A stretch of 64,000 nt of DNA from positions 4,972,501-5,036,500 of the forward strand of contig OU964924.1 in NCBI GenBank assembly GCA_918807975.1, in the 5' to 3' direction. The notes under the pieces were generated by a model. It was not told the origin of the DNA, ran no database searches, and saw nothing but the letters and a program-made list of their open reading frames with translations. This document shows, piece after piece, positions 30,001-42,000 of this stretch (its first letter is position 1; every line of letters starts with the position of its first letter). The position numbers and the translations under genes are program-made. The DNA is from Aplidium turbinatum (Eukaryota; Chordata; Ascidiacea; Aplousobranchia; Polyclinidae).

Positions 30001-33000
30001 ACTTAGAGCTAACGGAGAAAAAATAAATACCGTGTCAAGGTTTGTGAGCATAATCGATAACTAATTTTTTTAATCTAAGGTAATGTAAAAAACAACTTGA
30101 AATAAAATGTATGCTGTGATTGTTTGATTTGATATTTATTGCTTTCATTAAAACTAACCTCTCTATAGTACAATAGTTTACAAAATATAGTTTTTCTATT
30201 ACAATTTTAAGCAAAGTACACTTTTGAAAAATAAACATTTTCATTTAATGCTTTCCAGCACCCTGTGGGTTTAATGCTACAGCAACTGACGTGCCCAAAA
30301 TCCTCAGCTCTCCTGGTTACCCATCATTATACAACAATAGTTTAACTTGCGTGTGGAGAATCGAAGGCAGAAATCCGAACCTGCCGATTTATATCAACTT
30401 TACGATGTTTTCAACGGAATTTTGCTGTGATCGGTTGATGGTAAGAGAAGTTACACCTTGAAAATTGTTTTTAAGATTTATTTTGAATATAAAACAGCAA
30501 GTTTTGAGCATCATTGAGTTCCACCAATCATTTTACATTGCAATTTATAGGTTTTAAAAAGGTTGCAGAAAATATCATTTTGTGAATTTGTTTCAGAATC
30601 GAAATCTTTGCTCACCTATCTTAGCTCGACAAAGCAGTGCACTTAAAAGTGTGTTAACACGTCAAAAATATACAGCTAGAGCTACATAATAACATTTTGA
30701 CTCTATGAGCAAAGAACTGGTGGGAGGTTGGGCTACGCTCATAGCAGCTCGTTATTCCAAATTGCATGGTGGATAAAACCATTCACTAGAACAACACTTC
30801 TCGAACAGGCAAATCAATTTTCATTGTCATCCGTTACGATGAAACTTGTTTCGGCAGTTTAAAGTTTCTACAACGTGTGCAAAACTGTAAAATTTAGCCT
30901 TAGGAGAAGATATTTAATCCCAACAGATATTTTTGCAATCGACTACATGATGATGAGAATAATCATAGTTTTTAATATGCGTCCATTTCAAAAAGATGCA
31001 GTACATTGCTGCAAATGTAAGAAAGCAGAAAGATGGAAGCAGTGAAGAGATGTGAGGTTTGCATTCGGTCAGACAGCATAGAAATTTACGATATCATAAG
31101 TCTGATAATTAATTCATAATATTTCTTGCTGGTTTTACTAAAGATTTTTTTGCTAGATTCAAGATGGCAATGGAGAATCTACTGAATTTAGAGGCTCGCC
31201 ATCTTTTACCCAATACACTAGTGACACTCATGTTGTGTTACTTACTTTTGTTTCGGACGGTTCGGTGAATGATAGAGGATTCACAGCCACTTTTAGAGGT
31301 AACATTTCATGTTTTGATGGTTATGTATTTTTCTTTGATTGTAAAATATATTTACGTACGTTTTTTTATGAAACTTTTTTTGAGGTTCTTCCTAACTTAA
31401 ATCTGTACTTTGCAGAATTACAATCGTCGCTTGAAGAAATTTACTTGCCCAGTCCAAACACAAGTAATATAGGCTACATGCTTCAGTATCTTTTTAGTGT
31501 AAAACCCCACTTGGTAAAATCTTCGGTTAATGCAAACTTATTTAATATGAAAATGATTATTTATTGAAATCTTAAAAAACGGAGTTAAAACAAATATGAA
31601 AACGAGTCTCACTCTATATAATTTGGAAGATGACCGATGTAAACCATTGTATCTCACAGAATAGGCTATGGATTGTAAAGTACATCTGGTAATTGAGAAT
31701 TATGTTTGATTGTCTTGTAAACCTATGCAGTCGTTAAATTTTAGTAATCGTATCATATACACTTCGTTTACTTGCACAATTTAAAAGAAACACACTTCGC
31801 TGAATAACTGTATTAGAACAGGTTGCTATAAACGTCAAAAAGCGAAGTTAAATTGTATACATATAATGACATTTGTGGCTAAAAGTAACTTTATGAACAA
31901 ATTTATTTTCTGCAGGCTTACCTTTAGTTTCACAAGGACTTTCAGCTATTGCCCAAGCTCGCTCTTACATCACAAATTCGTATCCCGCTTGGTATCGGTA
32001 CACTTATGATGGGAACGCTAGAAGCATTAATGATGGTGGGAATGATATTTTCGACAATGGAAACATGGTAAATATCTCTGCAGTCGTTTCATTTTTTTTT
32101 TTGCTTAAAGAACAGAATCTCTCTCTAAGCATATGGTTATGTTACAGTGTATTTAAATTTCAGTTTCTTTTATTTTAATATATATGTTACAGTTAGTACT
32201 TGAAAAGGTTTTGCAGAACCTTCTGTTGATCTCACTCATGGCGAAACAGTCTGTTAAGGTTTATAGTGAGTAGTACAGGGATATCTAGAGAAGGGGATAC
32301 GAAGGCTTTTATTACGTCTGACAATAGAAGGGCTTCTATTTATCTTAAATAATCTCTGTTTATGGTAAAATGGCAATTGGCACATATAGTTACTTAATAA
32401 ACTTTGTTATGACAACCTGCATTGCACTATTACAACCAGGTATGGATATTCAATGAATGTTCATAATCACTTGTTAATTCAACTACCCGTATAATTGATT
32501 TACACCTTATAGCCAACTGCAAAGGTTTTGTCAAAAAAAACAGCTAACTGGTAACCTTTCAACTGTCTTTTCAAACAAGTATTCTTTAAATATGTTTTAC
32601 ATAACACTTGTTAACTGTCTTGTGTAGCTGAGTGTACCAGCTGCACTACAAAACTTTCTGCAATTTTAATAAGAATCGCATGTTTAACGCGGTACCAACT
32701 ACCGCTCTTCTAGTGTCATGAGAATCAGCAATCGCTCTGAGCCTTCGTATCCCCTTTTTTTAGATATCCCTGGAGTAGTAACTGCATTTGATGTAATTCG
32801 CTCTGTTTGGCTTTTTTCTTGGCATTTTGTTTTATGAAGTTACTACATCCTAGAAATGTAAAGAGTGAAAAAACTTGGTTCTAAAAAGTTGGTTCTAAAA
32901 AAGTTGGTTCTAAAAAGTTGGTTCTAAAAAGTTAGTTCAGTGTAACACTCGGATGCAGAAACACCAGAAATTACACAGAGCCACTTTATCTGATCCCAGA

Positions 33001-36000
33001 TCTTTACCAGATCGGGTACGGATTTGACCAGATCTGAGCTAAATAAAGTGGCTTTCTAGGTATAAGTAGGCTACTAAACTTACTCTGCCAAAACATACCT
33101 GCAAAATTATTTTATTTGGTGATAAACTTGAAAAACAGGTATCCAAACTAAAATCAAAACCTATGTTAAACATTTAAAGGTTGACAAATTGTCATGATTG
33201 TTTTAGTCCAGATTTTTATGATTGGATGTAAATCAAAAATAATTTGTAACATATTATTCAGATTTCGATCAATAATACTGACATCGATTACGACACGGTC
33301 TATCGGTAAGGACGATATGAAATTAATTTATCAATAACCTACTCTATTCCTGGGGACAGTGTTACAGGTTTATATGGCCTTTATAACCGGGTCTTGTATG
33401 TAGGCTAATGTCCATGTTTTTATCTTACAAGGACTGCACAATTCACATACTTAGCTTCCTTCCATTAAATCCAGGAATATGGTTTATTGCAAAAAAATGT
33501 AAACCATGCTAACACCGCAAAGCACAAAATATCATTAGTCTAAATTCTACAAACAGTTTATTGATAAAAGAGGTATGTAAAAGTACCTTTCGAACATTTG
33601 CAATTTAGCTTCAGCTAAAAAATTGGCAACTGTCGTTCTACAGAAAGTGTTTTTCTGTACATCTTCTACATCTTTGTATTAGCGCTAATTTACTTGTAAT
33701 TACATTCTTTAATTAAGACAATACATTCAATTCGTGGGAAAACTCAGTCCAAATTTAACGTTACTATGTTTTGATGATTAGCTCATAGAAATGGGAAATC
33801 GTCTAAAAACCGTCTTGAACTGGTTTGTAGTTCAGAAAAGGGTGTTGAATCTTTTTCGTATTTGACCAAAACAATTTGAAATCTGTTTTTTGAAAGGAAG
33901 TTATGTAATTATCATTGATCAAATAGTTGCTGTCTCTGCTGTTGCAAACATCTCAACAATGAACGCTATAAGAGTTTGAAAAAGCCGTTTTTCTTGTTCA
34001 GTTTCGACAATTTCGAGTTCGAATCCCAAGCCGGGGATCCTTTTGTTGGATTGCTTTGGGTGAACGGTGAACCAAGAGCCAGAAATATCACCTTCCGGGT
34101 AACTTCGAAGTTTTAACAATTAAAATTCCTGATTATTGCAGTTTCGTTTCTTTTCGATCTTAACATTTTCAATGAGATTCATTTTCACTATTTTTTAGAA
34201 CTTTGTAATCGTTCAAACTCATAAAAGAACAACTTTTCATTTTGAATTTTGTTATCTCTTTTTGCTTGTCACGTGAACAAGCAAAAAATGCTTCTAATGC
34301 TTCACTTTGGCAAATTTGCGGCTTGATTTATGCCAAAAAGGACAGAAAGTTTAATAAAGTGCAGCCTCAATTAAAACGCAAATGAAAATACGCTTTTTAA
34401 ATTTGATTAATTTTGGTGTTATTAAAACATATGTAGAATAAAATCAGAAGAAAGCAAATCACTATCCACTGACTTGCCGTTCCCAACGGACCATGACCGG
34501 ATCTTAAAACCAAATATATATTTGTGAATAATATTTAAGGTTAAAAACTGAAGCCAGCTAACTTTGGCAGCTTGGTCGGTTGTCAGATAAACGTAAAGTT
34601 TATTTATTTTTGTTAAAATTTACAAGTAATAAAGGATTCTAGGGGCCTAAAATTTATTAACTGGTCATTGTGTGTGGAACTTTATTTTTACTTAAGTAGG
34701 CCTATAAGATAGGTCTAACTATTTAAGGAAGTGCAATAGATTGAGTTTCGCTTTTAGCAGCATGATCAGTGCTTACTTCACAATGTAGGTATTGACAATC
34801 TGTTTTAGCCTGATGCTGCGAGTTCGCTGTGGTAATAGCGAATTGCACTAGCTTTTGGAACACAGTTTCCTAGTCATGTGCTATTACGAATGGTGTTGCA
34901 GTCAGTGAGTCGTTGTTTTATGCGGTTCTTTTGTTTTGCTAAGGCTGACAAATAGCACACTTTATCTGGTTCTGATCTGGTCAGATCCGTTCCCGACCTG
35001 GTAAAGATCAGAACCAGATAAAGTGGCTGTCTAGGTTAATAGTTGGTTTAATAAATTGTTGCCAATGGGATTGGCTAAACAACCAAGTGTGCTAAAAAAC
35101 ATCATACGAAAAGTCTGTCACTTTTCTTTCGTTTTGTACACGCTTAAGCGATGCCGATTTTCGCTAGGCTGCAGCATGGCTTTGCATTTCGCAATAACAT
35201 ATTTGATTTATTTTATCTCAGGTATCTGGAAACCCTGGGTCGGATGGGTCCGGAACAATAAGTTATGTTTCTGGTTCAATTGGGCTTGGGGATTTTCAAC
35301 TCACTTATAAAACATTCCAAATCAGTGGAGCAGGAAGTGATCCAAATATCCTTGAAGTATATTTCTTCGTGTACAACTCCAACGTAAGTTTATCTTTTGT
35401 ATCAATGTTAGTACTTTATGTTTCTCGGCAGCCGATTGTTCCGATTGTTCACTTTTTCCATTTGATATATCGTACCTTATTTAGTTTCATTGATGATACA
35501 AGATTTTTTTTGTAGCTTATATTGAACTGTGGTAGACATAATTTATTACTATCAACTTTAGTGCTTTAAATTTAATACATTTAATGAATATGACATATTA
35601 AATACGTTGTTGTTTAAGGAATGGAATTCTGAAGTCACAAGGGAGCCATTGGTAGAGTTCAACAGTAATTTAATCGGTTTGAACAACGTTGTTAGAATAG
35701 AAGCAGGTGCTGGAAAGCTTCAAAATGTAATGGTCGGGTACACTCTGCTCTCAAGGTAAACAGACTTTCTCATTAAAAATAAATAAAAAATTACAATGAC
35801 GCACTGTAGTCATTTCCAGTTGTTTGAGCGACAAAGGTCATCCAAGTCGATTAAATAACTTCTTGTAGTCTTTGCGCTCCTTACAAAAATGAGAATAGAT
35901 TTCCCCTACGTTTGCATAATCTTCGTGCTTGCTCAATCTTGTTGCATTAGCCTGCTATGCAAACTCATCGGAAGTAGACACGTAGGCAAACACTTGTTCC

Positions 36001-39000
36001 CATTATGCAAGGAACAACGCAAAAATACTAAACGTAACTTTTCGAGAAAATTTCATACGCAATAGTACGACAGGTAGACTATGTAGCCCAACACGTTTGA
36101 TGTCCCACTTTATTTGAAATGTGGAAATTCGTTTCTCCTTGCACAAAATGGTCAACTTAACTTGAATTTTAAACCAAAACTTTTAACTCCAACTTCCTGT
36201 ACAAAATTGGTTTAATAATTTTTGTTAAATACCAGCTAAGCATTTTTAAACTAAACGTTTTGTTGCACTAAAGTGCACCCATAAGGCGACCACAAAACCA
36301 TAACTTGTCAAAATTTAACTGGGAAAGTCCCTTAATTTCAAGTAGCCTACATCCTTTGCCTTTTCAAACCTCAACCTTTATATTTTCTACTCTTTTTTAG
36401 AAGAACTACTGTACTTCGTCGGAATTATGATACTCCAAATTTGTCTTCTAGATCTCCTACTGCTCATGATTAATTTAAATATTTTTTTTTTCTGTAAATG
36501 GATGGCTTAGTCCACAAATGGCCTAACAACAAGCATGATATTTCCGTGGGACGCACTACTTGAATATTCGGACGATTAAATTTGACACACCGTACAAAAA
36601 GTAGCTTATAACTGTATGTTGGTGCAATGGTACCGCTTGTGGCGTAATAACGATGTAATATTATCCAGTCTGACGCAGAACAAAATCATTCTCTGGCATG
36701 ATACGTGATTGTTACTTACAATGCTAGATTTACTGAAGTTTCAGCTGTCCTAAGGGTCGTTCTTCTTGCGTTTGAGGTCGCCGCAGACCACATTGCTACA
36801 TCCAGGCGCAGCAGTCAATGGATTGTGTGATCATTGAGCGTTGTGAGGTCCACATATCTGTCTTGGGGTCGATATACAGGACGATGGGAGATAATGTGGT
36901 GTGCAGTCTGAGAATCTAAGCCACGTGCTCAAAATGGTGAGTCGGCGAGGCCCCTTGGAACATGTTGCTGTTGAAACGGCCCATCCCAGTCCACAAGCGA
37001 TTGAGCTTCACCCGTTCCTTCCGAGGTAGTTCTGCTCTGGGTGGAGTGTTGGTATTGGAAAGGACTGTGAATTGAGTTGGTCTCGCAACTTCTCTATTTC
37101 GGAAATGTGAAAGTTGGATTTACATATAGCTGCATCATGTCAAGAAAAGGGGCGTCGAGATTTCAAGCGCTGGGGTTTTTGGGAGTGCGAGTTTGGACAA
37201 TCTGGTTGAGGAGGTGGTCATCCCTTGACATAGCTTCTTGGACCACACTGCGTACGTGGTTTTCTCTACGAAGTCTACCTGGGGCGATGCCCGATAGTAC
37301 CGGAAGAAAGTCAGTGGGAGTTGGAAGCAGGCAACCAGTGATTATTTTCATAGTGGTGTTGAGGACAGTCTCAATTTTTCTGGTGTGTGCGCTGCGGCAC
37401 CAAGTAGGGTAAGCATATTCAGAGGCGCTTTAAACAAGTGCAAGAGCACTTGTACGGAGTGGATGTACTAGAACCTCAGGATGTTCCAGCAGGCATCTCA
37501 GCAAGTTGTTGCGTGCTGATTAGCTTAGCAAGGAGGGCTTCAATATGGTGTTTGTAGGTTAATTAACGGTCGAGCTTCACTCCTAGGTAGATGGGACACC
37601 GGTTGTGTAGGAATGGGTTTCTGCTGAAAGAGACTGAGAATTGGCGCGTAAATTCCACGTTGCAAAGATGAAAAGGTGTGGCAGTATGGTCTTTGCCAAG
37701 GTCAGTTTCAGCATCCACACTCCACAGTTTTTGGTATAGTTTTCGAACTATAGTTTGCGGTTAGGGCTATGTCATTTGTTAGTGCTTCTTCTACCATATG
37801 TCAGTACTTGTCAGAATAGAGTAGTGCCAGATCATCACCGCATAGCCGTACTGGCGTGAAGTAGTCTCTGGCATGTCACTGGTGTAGATGTTAAATAGTA
37901 GGGGTGATAACGACGACTATCTCAACGACCCTTATGACTTTGTTTTTGTATAACAAGAGAAAATCGTAAGGGTCGTTGAGAGAACTATTTGGGATCGGTA
38001 CAGATGAGAAGCCCGGGCACTCCAAACAAGATGCTACTGAAGAAACCAATAGAACTCCAAAGAATACTCGGTCTTTTCTTCCGTCTTAGGCTCCCTGAAT
38101 AAATTCCGGGCCCTTAAAATGGTATCTGACCTTGATCTAAAAGTACCCTTTGGACCCTCTGTCAACTCTACTGGCTTTCATGGCCATAATTTTATGACAT
38201 CACATAATTACCAACTGATACTTATTTTACTAGAAATCCAACTTCCACGATTCGAGCACGTGAAATTGAACTAGTTTTGGGTTACATGCTTCAAGCTATT
38301 AGCACCATCCATGTCAGACCGGCTATTACATCTGGTGAGCTTAGCCTATACAGTGTAAATAAAGTTATTCTGAAGTTAAAACTAAAGTTAGGTTGAAATT
38401 AAAGTTGTTATTTTCTCGGTTAGAACAGACTAAATTAGTTAAAAGTAAAAGTTATAGATAAAAGTTACTCTCTCTCTTTCGATGAGAAGAGGTTGGATGT
38501 ACTCACAGCACCGGCTTTAGTTTGATATGTCTCAGACTTTTAGCATACCAAGCCAAAAACAAACTTAAAAATTAAAAATTTATTTACTTCTACAAATTAT
38601 ACTTTATTTTAATCGATGTACTGTAAGCTATATCAGTAGGCTAAATTAGTTTCTTTTACTGCAAGGTAAGTGTAGCTGCTTTTGTGTAGCTGCCGTTGTG
38701 CACAAATCGTCTTGATTCGGGTTATAGACATCAGTTGGGAGTGGTGTGATGATCAAGCGGTTTACGTAGTTAATTGTCGATTTACTGAAACACGAAAGCA
38801 AATCCTTCTTTTTAAAATAATTTTACCAAATTACACCAAGAAGGCTCCTTTTGATTTTTCATACAAATTATTATTTTACTAAATTTTCATTATCATAATC
38901 ATTATTATTGTCATTAGGCTATTTTTATTTTTATTAATCTTTTTTTTTTTTTTATCTTTTCTTACTTGGCTCTAGGATGGTGAGCAAGGCCACATACTAT

Positions 39001-42000
39001 GGTCTTCGTAAGAGCATAGTATGTGGCCCCGGGATTGCATTGACAGAAACGATGAACAAAGTTACGGTGAATTAGTGTGTAGTTGTACAACCTTTTATTG
39101 CTACTCTTCTTTCCAAGGCAATTAGATGAGACAAAAATTCATTAATGTCATGCCATTATTATTTTATTGAATTTTTAGTATCATAGTTATTATTAGTTTT
39201 ATAAATCGGTTTGTTTTCAACAATTACAGTCTCTGGACGAGGAATGTGTTCTTGCAGCAGCCCAAACAATTTCGTTTGTGATGATTGTCGCTGTATTCTT
39301 TCCTCATATGTTTGCGACGGCGATATGGATTGCAATGATGGCAGCGATGAAGCAGATTGCAGTAAGTAATAATTAATGTAGTTAATTCTATATATATTAT
39401 ACTTTCATCACTGGTTTTAGTTGACCTGGGTCAGATTCGAAGTTTGATTATACAAAAACTAGTACTGACTGCTTTTTTCTGGCCCATAGCTTAGCCGGTA
39501 GCTCAGTTGGTTAGCGCGTGACTTCTGCAACGAAGAAGCTTCAGGATCAAGCGGCGCTGCTTCGACGCTCGAGGTGTGCGTTTGAGCAACGCACGTTAAG
39601 GACTGCTCTCCATTCAGCGGCATCTAATGGATGGAATAATTCCCCAGCAACAACAATTCAACAATCGAAAACTTCACTCTGTCAATCTCGGTGACCGGGC
39701 CTGCGTCAGTGATTCAAAGCCTCTACAAGTAGGCGAAACTGCGTTTGAGCAACGCACGTTAAGGACTGCTCTCCATTCAGCGGCATCTAATGGATGGAAT
39801 AATTCCCCAGCAACAACAATTCAACAATCGAAAACTTCACTCTGTCAATCTCGGTGACCGGGCCTGCGTCAGTGATTCAAAGCTTCTACAAGTAGGCGAA
39901 ACTGCCAGGATTAAGCTCTTCAAGAACCTTTTCCAGTCTGAGGATAAAGATTCAATCAATCAATCAATGAAGATGACCGGTTGGTGATAGGGCCACTTAG
40001 AAATTTAAGTGAAAAAAAAAACTATTGCGTTAGGCTACTATTGTTACAGCAATACAACACAAACTTAACATTTTACAAATTTAAGCTCCCTTTTGAGTCA
40101 GGATTCCATCCCTACATACTAGAGTCTAACTAGACGAAAATTCAATCATAAAATTGTTTGTTCCAATAACTTTATGCAATAATGCCTCAACTTAATAATC
40201 ACCTAACGGAGTGAAAGGTCTGCGCGTCGTTGATGATGAAACCAAAGGCTGACAGCTCTTTAGATAACCGAGTTTCAATCAAAAGTTAATTTAATGTGAC
40301 ATATAGACAATAGGTCTAGTGCTACTTAACAACTAATAACTGATCAAACAGAAACTTCACAATTGACCACCTCTACACCGACGACTTCTGAACTGACGAG
40401 CTCTGATGAAACGTCTGCTATACTGACAAATTTAACAACTTCAACAAGTCCAGCAGATCTTCTCCTTGAAGGTACGGTTGTTTTGTCAGATCACCGCGGT
40501 ACTCATGCGTTGATATAATGTGTATAGTTTTACCATTTGTTTTAGTTACAAGTTATGCATGACAAAGGAACGGCCACCATTGTTAGTAAAAGTATAAAAG
40601 TCATCTCGTTATTTCCATCATTACTTTGTGTTGGGTCCAATTCCAGATCGGGTCATACAAACACGAGCATCGACTGAGTTCTTTCTAGCAGCTTTCTGTA
40701 CAGTTTAGCAGTGGGCAATGAGCATGTCAGACTGGCAATAAGGCTATCGTGCATCGAAAGCTTGCCGCGAAAAGAAAACTAATACCTATAGTCTGCTATT
40801 ATTATTGCACAATGCAAAAAAAAAAATACAATACCATAAACAGTTGACTGGCAATAACTTAATAGGATTGAAAAGCACTATTTCAAACAAGTACAATACA
40901 ATAACAGAATAATAGCATAATAAATTCAATACTTTCCTAAATGTTTGAATTTATTATGTTATTATTCTGTTTATGTACAGTATTGTATTTGTTTTGAATA
41001 ATGCCATTAAGTCTTGTCAGTCATTTGTTTATGGCATTACACAGTTACTTCTCTCGCAAGGCTAAAAAACACAATATATTAGAAATTTGGTGTCCCCTCT
41101 GAGTCAGGGTTCCTTTTTTCATGCTAGACGAACATTCAACAACAAAATTGTTTTTTCCAATAACCTTATGCAACAATGCTTGAGCTCATTTTTTTTCTGG
41201 ATATTCTGCATTTAAATGAAGATAAGATAAAACAAATCAACAATACATTTCAGCATCTTTTGGGCCTCTCATTGTTTACTTGAACTTTACTTGAAGCAAT
41301 AATAACCATAACAAAAATAGTGATAGTGATATAAAGTGTAGCTTCTATGAATGGTCATTTTTTTAAATCTGTAAACGTTGATGTAGTTTACTGCAGGGTC
41401 GTTGGGAGGACAACTTAGGCCTGGAACCAATGCGGTCTTTAATCCTAAAATTAAGACACTTCTGAGAAGAAGACACCATATTCAAAGAATACATAGTTTT
41501 TTTTAGAGTTTCAGGTCCCCTTGTGAAGGCTTCGGGCCCCTAAAATCATCCCTAATTGGGCCAAACTCCTGGACACCTTGTTAATGTTACTGGCTGTCTG
41601 TACTATGAATCAAAGAACTGCCTCTAGTGGCTGCTTTTTTCTTCTTTTTGTTAAAATTCCAACTCAATTTGACACTCATTCGCCTGTTCTTAGGTAACTA
41701 TTCGTTAACTGCAATCTCTGCTATACAAAACATCAACAAAAATATTACGGCGGATATAAGTAACTATAGTTATTATTAAAACAATGAAAACTATTAATAC
41801 TACAAAAAGTGCTCAATGCCAAGCAAAAAGGCAAAGCAGAGCGAATTAAATGAAATATAGTTATTACTATCTGAAGCTTTTACAAATTGTTTCACCTAAC
41901 GGATCCACAGAAGGTCTTATTCAAATAGAATTATTCTATTTGAATAAGACCTTCTGATGATCCGTTAGGTGAAACAATTTGTAAAGGCTTCAGATAGTAA

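Larger units (their letters stand above)
40264..41764 (+). repeat. segmental duplication (linker, intron, start of D exon 1)
   Basis: Collinear with 51470-53035: same upstream intron (GATAACCGAGTTTCAATCA), linker exon, palindromic element, GGGTCGTT repeat, TAAAATTCCA acceptor region and exon start. Breaks off inside the D exon. Confidence 0.8.

Noticed and set aside
31235-31567. A continuous 110-residue reading frame as a separate gene
   Set aside because: It is the CUB4 second half and the linker read through a short open intron; the splice sites and CUB paralogues explain it.
39489-39575. tRNA gene
   Set aside because: Good box A (TAGCTCAGTTGGTTAGCGCG), but the rest does not fold as a cloverleaf, and the sequence continues into a SINE body and tail.
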